A DNA stretch of 64,000 bases from Juglans regia (GCF_001411555.2 NC_049901.1:8256681-8320680); one strand, 5' to 3'; shown: positions 1-12,542, numbered from the stretch's first letter. The notes: generated by a model from the sequence alone, not told the origin. Numbers and translations: made by a program.

Positions 1-220
1 ATTCTAATTTAGCTATTGAGAATATTCAAATACCTCACTACTATTAATTATTTTATTATTATTATTTATTTAATTTTAATTATTATTTTTTTTTTTATAT
101 TCTATCATTATTTTTTTTATTTTATTCACAAAATACTTAAAATAACTCACTACTCAGACAGAAACAGTTTCACATCACAAAGGTAATTATAACATAATTT
201 TCAAATCACTTATAGTCGGC

Positions 221-392
221 GAGTAATGCTATATTCAGTCGTAGAATATGCAAACGTCATGCAGTCGCTTTGAAAAAGAATAGGGTCCACTCATAAAAAA
301 TTAATTTTTTTTATGTGGGTCTCATATTTATTTACTTTTTTCAAAGCAATTATACGACTCTTATACATTCACGACTATAAATATCATTTCTC
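221..392. mobile_element. MITE, family D, with 9-bp target duplication
   Basis: This is a short element of about 172 bp without coding capacity. Its two ends are imperfect inverted repeats of about 50 bp: the left end starts GAGTAATGCTATATTCAGTC, and the right end reversed starts GAGAAATGATATTTATAGTC and reaches the same GCTTTGAAA motif. It is bounded by atagtcggc (212-220) and atagtcagc (393-401), which match at 8 of 9 positions. A 9-bp target duplication is typical of Mutator-like elements, so I infer a MULE-derived MITE. Related copies are at about 6012-6150, 41568-41705, 46505-46680 and 47098-47280. Confidence 0.75.
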
Positions 393-1156
393 ATAGTCAG
401 CCATACATGACCTGGAAACAGTGAAGAGAGCATCCGACCGTTTTGGACTAAAAAAACTCGAAGTTCCTAAACAGATTTGACTGTTTCTATGCCTCAGGCT
501 TCTCTTTGGCAGGACGCAGGATCGATGTAACCAATCGCTGCTAAATTTATGGCGAAAGCAACGCTCCAAATATTGAAAACATATCTCCTGGGATTCTGCA
601 TGGAAACCCCTTTTTTAAATTCTTAATAAATACTTTTTTTTTTTTTTTTTCTGTCTTTTATTACTCTTATTTATTTATCTTTCCCATAACTCCTTGTAAC
701 CATTTTTATTCTCCAGGCCTGCAAAAAGTTCAGTATTCCACTACCCTTTATGTACGTACTTCGATATTTGACCGTCCTTTCGATGATCACAAGGCAGGAA
801 GCAGACAAACAGGTCAGAGAACTTTCCTTAAACCTTAGTATCTGTCAGGAAAACTGATAAAATGATATATTATTTTAAAAAATAAAATTATAAAATTCAT
901 GAATATCAATGCCACATGATAGTAAGAGGAGAGCGCGCATATCTAGATCAATTAATAAAAGTTTCAGAATACTGCATAACCATTGGTCCATTAATTAGTA
1001 CATGATTAATGCTTGGTGATTCCTTAAACGTTGAAGAGAAATTAAGGTTTAAAATCTCGAAAAATTCGGAGTTCATTTATCACCTTTGTTTTTTGAAATG
1101 TTCTGCATTTTCTAAGCATTTGAACAGACAAATTGGAACAGCACGTACGTACATGA

Positions 1157-1190
<34 letters not shown>

Positions 1191-1264
1191 TAATTTTACT
1201 CATCTACCTTTTAAGTCTCCAACTCCACACACTAATGATGTGGCAGTTTGAATGCTCTGCACGC
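393..1264. other. intergenic, no gene seen
   Basis: This stretch is AT-rich with poly-T runs near 627-650 and a (TA)n tract at 1161-1187. The open frames here are short and resemble no family I know. Confidence 0.5.
1161..1187. repeat. (TA)n microsatellite
   Basis: An uninterrupted TA dinucleotide run of about 27 bp. Confidence 0.95.
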
Positions 1265-2124
1265 CCTTCACGTTGCAGTGACGTGGATTAAATTTAAAAT
1301 AAATAAAAAATAAAATAGAAAGCAGAAAGCAGAAAATCCATCCCAAAGACAACGAAATCAAAAACCCAAAACTTGGATCTCGATTTCATACTGCCACCAA
1401 ACTCGTATCTGGTCTTCTTCAATCGTGTTTTCCTTTTGTTTATTTTTTGCTACTCCAATAGAATTTTGCTAAAAAGGTGAAGAAGGGTCGTCAGATTGGG
1501 TCATCAGCGGTGGATTGTTTCGGTACTATATCGCTAACTTCTTGCGACGATGGATTTGAATTTCAAAGGGTTTCTTGCTCATCAGATTCTAGCAATAGAT
1601 TTTCCATGGAAGACTTCTGAGTTTTGTTTGCAGATAATCTACTAGACGGATTTTGACAGCAACAATTTTGCACATTGGCTCTATGAAATGTTTGGGATAA
1701 GAGTAGGTTCTATTCCTGAATTAAAAATATTTTTGTCTGCAAAGATTCTTACTAGTGTGTTGAAGTCAGAAAATTTTCATATGCAAAAATATTAAAAATA
1801 TGATAGTTGAACATGAGTTTCTTTAAAGTCAAAAAATTCAGAAAAACCCACAAACTAGATCCAGAAAAAGATTTAGAGGTTAAGTTAGTGCCACAACCTG
1901 GAGAAAAAAAAAATGGGAATCATGTTGGTGATGATTTTAGTAAATTTGCTCATGCCGATTTGGTAGCCTGAGAAGGTGAAGCAGGCCGAAGGAGATAGAG
2001 AAAAGGGGTCGACGTGAAGGAGAAGAAGAAAATGAGTTGCGGACAAAAATGATAATTTACTTTCTTAAACCATCATTTTTTTATAAGCCCGGTCTGCCAC
2101 GTGCGATGGTGTGCAGTGTGAAGG
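1265..2124. mobile_element. possible non-autonomous DNA element
   Basis: About 860 bp without a convincing reading frame. The left edge (1265-1286, starting CCTTCACG and ending ACGTGG) resembles the reverse complement of the right edge (2097-2124, CCACGTG to GTGAAGG). This suggests terminal inverted repeats of about 25 bp with gaps. I could not identify a target duplication, and the family is unknown. Confidence 0.3.
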
Positions 2125-2851
2125 AATAAACCGGCTTGGGAATAGATTTTTCCTTTAAAATTCAAGGAATATGGTATTTAGTACTTGAAGAACACTAATT
2201 AATATATAATGCCATGAAATACCAAGTTTTTTTTACCCATACATGCACCAATTAATACATGAGATGTGCCAAGCATGTTAATCTAGCTAAAAGTAAAATC
2301 CCTTCTCTAATATTAACATGAATTATACGCATGATAGTACTTTAAAACAATAGAAGATAAGTTGTCTCGTGCTAATTTTACCAGATCTGCACTAACTTGC
2401 ACATGGAGGGTTAAGGTCAAGAAGTACTCGAAATCTCAAATGAAGTCAAAGACAAACCCACCTCGTATAGATTATTAGCTCAAAGTCGGCCAGAAAAGCG
2501 AATTTGTATTGGCCGGATTATAATGATCATAGACATTAATTTATTTGCTTATGTTTTGAATGATCAATGAATTCCGGTCCTTGTTTGCAGGGTTCAGCAT
2601 CATTGTTCTCTATTCCTCTCACACATGTCGATCTCTTACGCTTTATTACTTTAATATATATATATATATTATATTAAAAGGCAGATGAGTAGAATTACTC
2701 AATTTCAAATGGTCAATGTGTGTTTCAACTTTTTAGTGTCCCAACGCACTGCCCGTTGCAGCCTTGCCATTGGCTCTTTGGAGACTTTTCCATCACATTA
2801 CCCAATATTTATAATCTCTCTCTCTCTCCCAAGGTAATTCTGTCTGTGGTT

Positions 2852-3045
2852 GTGTTTGGATGTTGAAGTGAGTTGAGTTGAGTTGAGTTGAGATGATAAA
2901 ATATTGTTAAAATATTATTTTTTAATATTATTATTATTTTAAAATTTAAAAAAGTTGAATTATTTATTATGTTTTATGTTGGAATTTAAAAAAATTATAA
3001 TGATGAGTTGAGATGAATTGAGAGTGGTTTGAGTTCCAAACGCAC
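2852..3045. mobile_element. MITE, family A
   Basis: This is an AT-rich element of about 194 bp. It opens with gtgtttgga followed by a run of GTTGA units and closes with tccaaacgc, so the tips form an inverted repeat. The core carries the shared TAATATTATTATTATTTT block. The same layout recurs at about 12052-12445 (reverse), 23268-23455, 23737-23942, 29732-30095 and 55806-55958, which makes it the commonest repeat in the window. Confidence 0.7.
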
Positions 3046-3165
3046 CCTAAGTCAGCCACTGTAGATTAGTGGCTGAAATGGAGTTTCCTAGGGCCCCATA
3101 TTCTAAACCACTAACTTGTTCAGCGCTGCCATTGGAAGTTTTGATCGCAAGCTGTTGATCACATA

Positions 3166-3239
3166 CAAATATATATATATATATATATATAAATATATAA
3201 TTCCCCACTCTTCCCCAAGTAATTATCTCTCTCTCTCTC

Positions 3240-3283
<44 letters not shown>

Positions 3284-3304
3284 TACATACATCGATACAT
3301 ATAG
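3166..3304. repeat. compound microsatellite (TA/CT/CA)
   Basis: Two long TA runs are separated by a (CT)n tract and followed by CA and CATA units. The stretch includes a spurious low-complexity open frame. Confidence 0.9.
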
Positions 3305-5687
3305 GTCAACCGCTGAAGGTAGTGGCTGAATTGGAAGTTTCCTGTACCGAGCTTTCACCTTCCAAAAGGAAAAAACGATAAAAGTGACAGCAGATCAAAT
3401 CATGAGATAATATTAGAGCCAGCTTGTTAATGGTAACAGGGACTAGTACTAGGCCAGGAGTTAATTTCCAGGAAAATGAGAATGAAGAGAAAATTACAGA
3501 AAAATCTACTGGAAATTTCTGCCTATATATATATAATTAGCTAGGGGAAAAAAAAATACATGAATTAATCTGAGTACCCACTAAAATAATATTGACTAAG
3601 AGAGGCGCACGATGGATATATATATGGTGACATTTACCCACGTACTCTCGATCAAGCTTAATTGATTTCTAAAGCAATATGAGTAACCTCAAATCGCATT
3701 AATATATGCTCATCATGCTCTCTCTATCCCTTACCATTAACTTTTATTTATTGCTTTTTCCAGCATGGCATGCACCCCACAGTTTGATCAACTAATTAAT
3801 TTGTTGCTATTTCTAATTAATTAAGCTACATTAATCCAATAACATCATTGTATTTTTTATGCCCTAGAATATTGTTTTTTCTCCCTCTGTGGTTGTGTGT
3901 CTGTTTCTTTTTTTTAATGCAACTGCACATGAATGTAAACAGTACAGCTAAGACAAATTTAGGTCAAACCAAGTAAGGAAAAAATAATTAATGCTTGTTT
4001 TGTATGTGTGTGTAGTACGTAGGATGCAAAAGTCATCATCGATATGATCAGCAACGCGTCTCTCTCTCTCTCTCTCTCTCTCTGTGTTAGTTTTCTTGAG
4101 GAAGATTACAAGTTCGATCTCAAATCACAAGCCAACCGATTTACTAGAGATCAGACCATCGATCTCTCTCGATATTGCAGTGAATGATCGCTCTTGCTGA
4201 TTAATTGCTTATTGGCATTGGAGACTTATCTTAATTTATACGTTTGCGTGAAGTGCATGCCATGCCATGCCATGCATTAGATATATCGATGTTGTTTAAA
4301 TTAAACAATATCAACGTGGTTAAAGACAAAAAGGGTGAAACTTTGATCCCGGCCTAAAGTCTAACCATCAGCAATATCCCTCGAAATCTGATATCAAAAC
4401 TTTCACTTGCGTGTAGATGATCCTGACGTACGTGTTTCTAGGAAAAATTATTTGTTTGCTGACTAGTGGTAATTAATTTAGAAACTCATACCTTATCCAC
4501 TTATTTACAAATTAAAACTTCTCTACCTATATAATTTCTTTGGTTGTTGCTAATGATATAAACACAGAAAGAAGAAGACAGATAGATATATAAAGTAGAC
4601 TTTACAATATTTATTATCGTTTGTGAAAAAAAAAATTAAATATTTAATAAATCTTATAAAACTTATTTAATTTATATTATCTTCCCAATCGATCATCCTT
4701 TATAATACATGATTTTTCTTCAAAATATAACGAAATACTCTCAAAAGTCCTATCTATTGGATCTTCTATTTTAAACATACTTTTATATTCTGCTACAGAA
4801 AATCTCAAGATGTAGAGGACACTGTTCATGATTGTAAACATTTTTAATTAATTTCTCTTCCTTCCATGCTAAGTTTTCATTTTCTTAACTCTTTTGATTC
4901 ACATTCAAACCCTTGCACACAAGAGATGCTTGTTAAAATGTTGGACTGACCAATAGACCAAGCATGTAATGATTTTGATCGTTGATGGCTTTGGGTTTTT
5001 TGATACTATCTATTTCATTTTGTAAAAACAATAATACTAATTTATATTTTGGTTCAGTTTATAAATTTAGATTAATTTAAAATAGGATAGAATTATATAA
5101 TATTGTATATGGAGAAATATTGCAAATATCAAAAGATATGAGGATATTATTGGTAGTTAGAGAAAATTTTTGAAATGAATAAAAAATATTAAAAAGTATA
5201 ATATTTAAATTATATGAAGAAAAAATAGATAAGCTGATGTATGGTATATTGTAAAAATCAATATGTAAAATAGAAAAAATAGATTTTAGTGATATATTTT
5301 AAAAGATAAGATGAAAAATTCATTGTGAGTGCTCTTAGGTTATAATCATTCTCTAAGAATATATTAATCCCAAAGAATCATCAATATCTTTCTATAATTA
5401 AGGGGTTGCATCTTTTGTCTGAGACAAGCAATATATCTTTCTCAATCACAAAATATTTATTCAACCAATAAACAAACAACATAATAAGTATTATACTTTA
5501 TGGATTAAGATCTGAATTGATGAAATCCAAAACATTAAGCAAGCCCAATTTAGAGCCGTGTTTGCCACTTTAGCATAAAGACGACAAAAAAAAAAAAAAA
5601 AAAAAGGAAAACCAAGGAATGGTTGAATAAGGTTATAATAATGCACCGAATAAGGTTTTTATAATAATAATAATAATAATAAATGCC

Positions 5688-5728
<41 letters not shown>

Positions 5729-6011
5729 AAGTACTGATCAAAGACTGGAATTCTGGGGCCCACGCATAGGTGCGCCATGTGCAAGTGGAAACGTGTTAAT
5801 GCTAAGGAAAAGGAAAATGGGAAAAATGTGAAGTGCGGAAACAGAGTGAGCCACTGAGCGCAGCACCGGGCGCCGAAACTTATGCAAACCTTTTATTTTA
5901 TTTTATTTAGAGGCTGACTCTTTGGCCGTCGCTTTCACGTTTCCGACCCCTACCTGCTCTGCACCTGTGACCGGCAACCGGAAGAAATAACACCCATCAT
6001 AATTTTCATTT
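3305..6011. other. intergenic, no gene seen
   Basis: AT-rich sequence with a (CT)n tract at 4059-4083, a 20-base poly-A at 5586-5605, a TAA-rich run near 5660-5681 and a (TA)n tract at 5694-5721. I see no gene. From about 5880 the base composition rises toward the SKU5-like promoter. Confidence 0.5.
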
Positions 6012-6152
6012 AAGAAATGATATTTATAATTTTAAAATATAGAATTTATATAAAAATAAATTAATTAATTTTTTAAAAATTAATTTTATTATTTTTAAAA
6101 AAATTGAACAATACTTGTGCACGACGCACGACTGTAATTACTAATTAAATAT
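6012..6152. mobile_element. MITE, family D, diverged copy
   Basis: It starts GAAATGATATTTATAATTTT and ends in GCACGACTGTAATTACT. This matches the ends of the family D element at 221-392. It sits about 340 bp upstream of the SKU5-like start codon, inside its likely promoter. Confidence 0.5.
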
Positions 6153-6415
6153 TTATATATATATATACCTAAATTTTTTAAAATTGAGAAATAATACTCA
6201 ACCCGCAACCGGCTTAGCGAGCAACCGATAATGCGACCGGGACTGGGCTCGAACTTTCAAACATAAAAAAAAAAACCCAGAGTTTTAAGGGCGACGCTCT
6301 GATACCCTACTCGTTTGTAGTATCTTCGTCTCTTTCGTACAGACTAAAGAATACTCGAATCATCCAGCCTCATCTCTCTCCCCCCACCTCTCTCTCTGAC
6401 GGATACTCTTTGATC

Positions 6416-6421
6416 ATGTAA
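6416..6421 (+). promoter_or_regulatory. start-stop minimal upstream ORF
   Basis: An ATG is followed directly by TAA, 72 bases ahead of the SKU5-like start codon. It can matter only if transcription starts upstream of 6416, which is not proven. Confidence 0.35.
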
Positions 6422-6487
6422 AACACCACCAAATCTCCGAGGAATTTGCTCTGCTCTGCGCGCTCGCATAAACCCAAGAGTACATCA

Positions 6488-8429
6488 ATGGCTCGTTTTG
6501 GGCTCTCCCTGTTTTCTCTGTTTTCTTTAGTCCACATTGCTCTTATTCCGAGCCTCTGTTTTTCGGCTGACCCCTACGTTTTCTATGACCTGCATGTCTC
6601 TTACATCACTGCCTCCCCTCTTGGCGTTCCTCAACAGGTTCATTTTCTACCTCTCTCTCTCTCTCTTTGAAGATTTTTCTATGCTATCTTTGCGTCTTTT
6701 CATATATTTCCTAATAGTCTATGCATGTCTCTTACATCACTGCCTCCCCTGTTGTGTGCAAGTGCTTGGACATTAGAAAGGGGTTTTCATGTAGGCGGGT
6801 CCAAACATGTAATTGCTAGGTGATTATTATACACGGTTTTTGAAATTTTAGTTTTTTATTTCCTATAATTTGCGTTGCGTATTTTAAATGTTCTTTGCAT
6901 TCGATATTGTAAATTGTTTATTTTTGAAAGAGATTAGAGTACAAAGGTCCTCGCACAAGACTTATGCCTTCTTTCTTCTCTTTTCTTGGTTTTTTTGGTT
7001 GATTATTTTTGTTTATTTAAATCAGATTTGAGAGTGGTGAAGTAGTCAAAATATCATTACAGTTGATGTTAAAACTTGGGGCTTGAGTTTTTGTTTTATC
7101 ACCATATTTTTTTTGGCTGAACTAGATATGGGAAGCGAATATAGATTATGACCCGCGAATTCATGCTAGATTTTTTTGTCATTTTTGTGACTATTCTGAA
7201 TCATTATTATGCTTCATTATTCAAGAAATGTGCTGGGGCGGGTTTGGATTTCTGTGCTTGTGGTATTTTTTCTAGTTATTTTTCTTTAGTGTCATTGTTT
7301 TGTATTCCCCTGTTACTTGGATTTTTTTGGACTGCTTTATATACCAATTTTTATCGAGTCGTGAATATGTTCGTCAGAATCTGATCAGTAGCTTTTATCT
7401 TTTTTCTTCCAAAACAAATGTGCAGGTTATAGCAGTAAATGGGAAGTTTCCGGGTCCAGTAATCAATTCTACTACTAATAACAATGTTGTTGTCAATGTA
7501 CGGAATGATTTGGATGAAGACCTGCTAATGACCTGGTCGGTTTCATCACAATATCATTTCGTTTCTGTATTTTTTTTTTCAAATAAATTTTATCTCGAAT
7601 TTGTATTTGGAGTGCTTAGAAATTTGGGTTAATTGTTGCTACAGGTCTGGAATTCAAATGCGGCGTAATTCATGGCAGGATGGTACTCTTGGCACAAATT
7701 GTCCAATTCACCCCAAATGGAATTGGACGTATCAGTTTCAAGTCAAGGATCAAATTGGGAGCTTTTTCTACTTCCCGTCCCTCCAGTTTCAGAGAGCATC
7801 TGGTGGCTTTGGTCCTTTCATTATTAATAATCGGGATATAATTCAGATTCCTTTTGCTCAGCCAGACGGGGACATCTTCATTATGATCGGTGACTGGTTT
7901 TCCCGGAACCATTCGGTTAGTATTAGTTGTCAGCTTGATGCTTGATTGAGAAAATAGCAGTTTGATTGTAGCATTCGAGTATACTGCAGTCTTCTTTTCC
8001 TTTTTTTAGGCGCTGCGGTCTGTCCTTGATGCCGGAGAAGACCTTGGGATGCCTGATGGAGTTCTTATCAATGGAAAGGGACCTTACCGATACAATACCA
8101 CTCTTGTACCTGATGGCATCCAGTATGAATCCATTGGAGTCGATCCAGGTAATGTTTTTCCTGCATTGGTAGGGAAAATACGTTGAACCATTATTTTTAA
8201 TTTTAGTGTTTTTTTCCAATACTGGGGATACTTTGTTTTTCACATCTTATCAGTTTCTATTGGCTCTTGGGTGAATTTCTCATATCTGGTTACCAGTAAT
8301 TCCAGTAATTATGCCTTCTGAATTTGAATCAGTTAAGTTTCATTTGGTTTCCTATTGCCCATAACAAGCTCACTCCTGCACAACTTTTAACATTTCTGGT
8401 GTAAGTTTAGGATTGTAGAAGTCCATATA

Positions 8430-8468
<39 letters not shown>

Positions 8469-10668
8469 AATGTAGAAGTGTGTAGAATGAATGTAGATGG
8501 GGGATGTAGTGATTATCCACACATCATTGTAATCAGTCCTTTTATTTTGTTGATATGATTTTCTTTGTTGTTCATGTTTCTGGCAAGTGGTTTCAGCAGT
8601 TTGAAGTATTAATTGACCATATCACTATATTTTTCAGGCAAAACATATCGACTCCGCGTGCACAATGTTGGAATTTCGACTTGTTTAAACTTCAGAATTC
8701 AAAACCATTTTCTGATTCTCGCGGAAACGGAAGGACATTATACAGTGCAACAAAATTTTACTGACGTAGATATTCATGTTGGGCAATCTTATTCTTTTTT
8801 GGTCACCATGGATCAGAATGCAAGTTCTGATTACTACATCGTTGCAAGTGCTAGGTTTGTGAATGAATCACTTTGGCAGAGAGTGACCGGTGTTGCCGTT
8901 TTACACTACTCCAATTCTAAAGGGTCAGCAACTGGTCCTCTACCTGATCCACCAAATGACTTTTATGACAAGTCAAGGCCAGTAAACCAGGCACTAAGCA
9001 TCAGGTTTGTCATGATTCTTATGGAGTTTGATATCATTTATAGCTTTCTCATGACACATCACAAACGCTAATAAAGCATAAAATTGCTATGCTTTGACCA
9101 ACTACCTTCCCAGATGGCACACTTAGATGCAATTCATGCCTTAAATTTGATTGATTAGTAACCTTTGCAGATGGTGCGATTAGATGTAGTTCGTGGTTTA
9201 AGTTGATGCCTATAAAAGATTAACTGCCCCCTATTGTCCCTACCTTCCCCTGTTTTAATTTCGATTTAAGTTTCAGGGGAAGTATAGCAATAATAGCTTA
9301 CTATTGAAGATACTTATGTTCGATTCTATTCTACTTAGGCAAAATGTATCTTCAAGTGGAGCTCGCCCTAATCCACAGGGGTCTTTCCACTACGGTTCAA
9401 TTAATGTGACAGACACATATGTGATGAAGATTGTGCCACCAGTAAAGATCAATGGGACACTTCGAGCGACACTCAATGGGATCTCATTTGTTAACCCGGA
9501 GACGCCAATCAGGCTTGCTGACCAGAATAAAGTGAAGGGAGAGTATAAGCTTGATTTCCCCAATAAGCCACTTAACAGAACCCCCCGGATAGACACATCT
9601 GTTATTAATGCTACTTACAAGGGCTTCATAGAAGTGATATTTCAGAACAATGACACTGTTGTGCAGAGTATTCATATGGATGGCTATTCATTTTTTATGG
9701 TCGGGTATGAATCTTTTATTTGCTTGTACATTCTCCCATCACCTTTAAGGAAATAAGCGTTGTGAGAAATTGATCACCTGATTGCAGGATGGACTTCGGT
9801 GAGTGGACAGAAGAAAAAAGAGATAGATACAACAAGTGGGATGCAATTTCTCGCTCCACTACGCAGGTTGGCTTTTTAACATAACAGAGATTATTCAATT
9901 AATTTTCTGCACCTCATTTCTTTCCCTGTTGGTTGGAAGGATGTGGTGAACTTTAATGACCAAAAAGTGGATATGGCGATTTTTTGGCATTTTCTTGAAC
10001 GATTAGCAAAAATTTGCAAACGTCTTTTTTGACGGAGCTTATGTGAATACATTCTTGTAACTGTTTGAATCATGCATATAATTGACACAAGAATTTAGGG
10101 ATAATGTGACAGAAAATTGTTTCTTTTGGCCGGTGTACTTTTGTTGTGAATGAAGTTTTCTGTGGTGCTGTTTGAATCGTTCAGGGGCTAATCTTGAAAG
10201 ACCTGGCTGCATTTCTAGCGTTAAACATGGTTTGCTGTTGTGTAGGTTTTTCCTGGTGGTTGGACAGCAGTCCTTGTCTCTCTTGACAATCCTGGAGCAT
10301 GGAACATTAGAGCAGAAAATCTTGATAGATGGTATCTAGGCCAAGAAACTTATATGAGAATTGTCAATCCTGAAGAAAATGGTGAAACGGAGATGGCTGC
10401 ACCTGGCAATGTTTTATACTGCGGTGCCCTTCAGCACTTAGCGAAGTATATGACTAGAACCTTTTAGTGGAACTCTCTCTCTCTCTCTCTCTCTCCCCCC
10501 ACCCCCCTTTCTCATGCACGCACAAATATTTGATTTAATTTAATTTCTTCTTTTGCTGGCATCTTCAGGAATCAGACCAACTCTGCGGTATCAATTCTAA
10601 CGGGAAGCTCAAAGCTGTTTTTTAATCTGCTGGTGGCATTCTTTCCTCTGATTACCATTTTTAGCTAA
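6488..10668 (+). CDS. SKU5: SKU5-like, GPI-anchored multicopper-oxidase-like protein (9 exons)
   Basis: Exons read from splice sites and frame: 6488-6637, 7426-7535, 7645-7915, 8010-8148, 8638-9004, 9339-9704, 9788-9866, 10246-10445 and 10569-10668. Together they give 1782 nt, or 593 residues, close to the roughly 590 known for Arabidopsis SKU5. All eight introns are GT-AG and all phases agree. Seen: a signal peptide at about residues 1-26, three cupredoxin-like blocks, about a dozen N-glycosylation sequons, and a hydrophobic C-terminal tail (about 577-593) typical of a GPI-anchor signal. The copper ligand motifs of ascorbate oxidase are replaced: HWHG by TWSG (86-89), the second HxH region by FYFPS, and the C-terminal HCHxxxH region by NIRAENLDRWYLG. 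Loss of these ligands is a known trait of the SKS subfamily, so oxidase activity is not expected. SKU5 acts at the plasma membrane and cell wall in directional root growth. An SKS1-SKS3 paralogue is also possible. Confidence 0.93.
8428..8465. repeat. (TA)n microsatellite in intron 4 of the SKU5-like gene
   Basis: A TA run of about 38 bp lies between exons 4 and 5, far from both splice sites. Confidence 0.95.
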
Positions 10669-12051
10669 GATTCTGCTGCCGCATTGGTAAGAAGTTCTAT
10701 GATTCCAGGCGGTGACGGCTTTGTCCTAGTTTGTTGCTGCTGGGGGATGTTACTCTTGGGTCTTTGTTGAAAAATATTTAGTTTAGGTGCGCCCATACTG
10801 AGATTTGTCAGTACAGTATTTTGTGGTTTGATTTCCTATTAAAAAAAAATATTTTGTGGTTTCATTGACTTTCATTTCCTCTTTTTTGTTTCCTTTTCCA
10901 CATTGAGCGTCCACCCATTTCCTGTAATTTAAGCAACTAGCTAGGTATCCATTATTCCAATTGCCCCTTAAAGTCACACTGATTATGATTGATTCATTCT
11001 TAATTCCTTTTGAAGTGTTTCATACTCGAGTTTGATATATACCCTGAGAAATCATTGTGCTCCATGTGAACAATATATATTCGAACTCATGGAGAAAAAG
11101 GGTCTTGTGGATTATGTACCATACATACCATGCATGCCTCCATAATTCTATTTGATTTGTGGAACACTTGTCATCATTTGAGTAATAATTCCATGGAATA
11201 TGGGTGGTCTGTGCTTTCAATATCAGTTAGTAAATTAGAATGATTAAGTTTCAAGTTGTTGCTCACATGCCCTTCCCCTATGATTGCTTGGTGCTAAAAT
11301 ACTAAGGATTGCCTACATGGATATCCTTTTTTTTTTTTTTTTATTTAGAAGGGAGACGTTACTTCCAATTTTATTATTCTCTCTTTCTTTTGGTTGAGGA
11401 ATATTCACAACAAAGCTTTATATATTCAGAAAATCAACTAAAACATTACAAGCCTAGTGCCTACAAGATGGAGAATCAGATAAATCTAGTGTCTACACAT
11501 TCCTATAAGAGATTTCTGCAATTCAGCAGCAACGGAGAAAAATGCATTTTGACCAGACCCGGATAGCTGCATACTAGCTAATTCATCAGCCAAAAAACTC
11601 ACTTCTCTACATACATGCATGACTCATCTTCAAATCAACAAACCCAGATAGCTGCAAAATAGAATTTTTCTTCTTTGCTCCTTTTTCCTTGCAATCGTAA
11701 AACAAACGATAATAACTATTAGTATGAAATATTGTTGCTTGGGCCCTTTTGGTTTTGGTTACTCTTACGATTTCTTCGTTCTAGCCCAAAAGAGAGTAAT
11801 TTGGGCTAGAAATAAATAGAAGATGGTCCCAAAAAACTATTTCTGAGCCTTGTGGGCTGATCTTGGCTATATACCATCTCAATTCTCAACAGCTCCAAGG
11901 TTGACCGACCGAGGAGAACATTGAAGCATATGAGCATTCATGTCGTGGAAATTATTTTTAATGCAACATCTGTTGTTAGACACACTATATTTATTTGGAG
12001 GTCCTATAATATTGAACCTAAAACGCCAGTCATAGCCACAATTAGATCTCG
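10669..12051. other. 3' flank of the SKU5-like gene, no further gene seen
   Basis: This holds the presumed 3' UTR followed by ordinary intergenic DNA. The open frames are short and resemble no family. A poly-T run lies at about 11328-11341. Confidence 0.5.
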
Positions 12052-12445
12052 TTTGGATATAAAAATACTCTCAATCTGAGAAATTTTATTTACAGTCCTC
12101 AAGTGGAGACTACATGTATAAGTCTTTATTAAATGAGAAAAAGTATCATTTTAAGAGGGATATTTTTGTAATTTTAAAAAAATTTAAAGATAAAATTACC
12201 TAGGCTTGCATTGCAGTCCCCAAATGGGGACTGTATCTAGCATTGCTCCTCTCAATCTATCTGATCATCTCATCTTATCTGATCATTATAATTTTTTCAA
12301 ATATTCATACAAAATATAATAAATAATTCAACTTTTTCAAATTTCAAAATAATAATAATATTAAAAAATAATATTCTAACAATATTTTATTCAATTCATC
12401 TAAAACTATCTCATATCATCTCCTCTTATCTCATTATCCAAATCA
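12052..12445. mobile_element. MITE, family A (reverse), split by a family B MITE
   Basis: The outer ends are tcgtttggata near 12055 and attatccaaatcaag at about 12430-12445, which form the family A inverted tips. The core (12259-12430) is the reverse of the shared A-family core. The element is interrupted at 12078-12248 by another element, with ctctcaatct repeated on both sides. Confidence 0.7.
12078..12248. mobile_element. MITE, family B, nested with 10-bp target duplication
   Basis: This 171-bp insert is flanked by perfect copies of ctctcaatct (12068-12077 and 12249-12258). Its ends are inverted repeats built around CAGTCCTCA...TGGAGACT and CAGTCCCCAAATGGGGACTG. The latter is itself a palindrome, so each end can fold. 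Related copies lie at 24187-24369 and about 24407-24590. The duplication length fits a Mutator-like origin. Confidence 0.75.
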
Positions 12446-12542
12446 AGTGGTTTCACGAATTGGAAAGGGTGAAAATAAAAAAAGAAAAAAGGAAATCCTC
12501 CAGTACTGTTCATCTCAAAGTAAGGCTGGCCTCCTCAGAACG

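Noticed and set aside
6446..6487. In-frame extension of SKU5-like exon 1 upstream of 6488
   Set aside because: It begins with TTG, not ATG, and would precede the signal peptide with charged residues.
7670..7912. 80-residue antisense frame within SKU5-like exon 3
   Set aside because: It is a shadow of the exon on the other strand.
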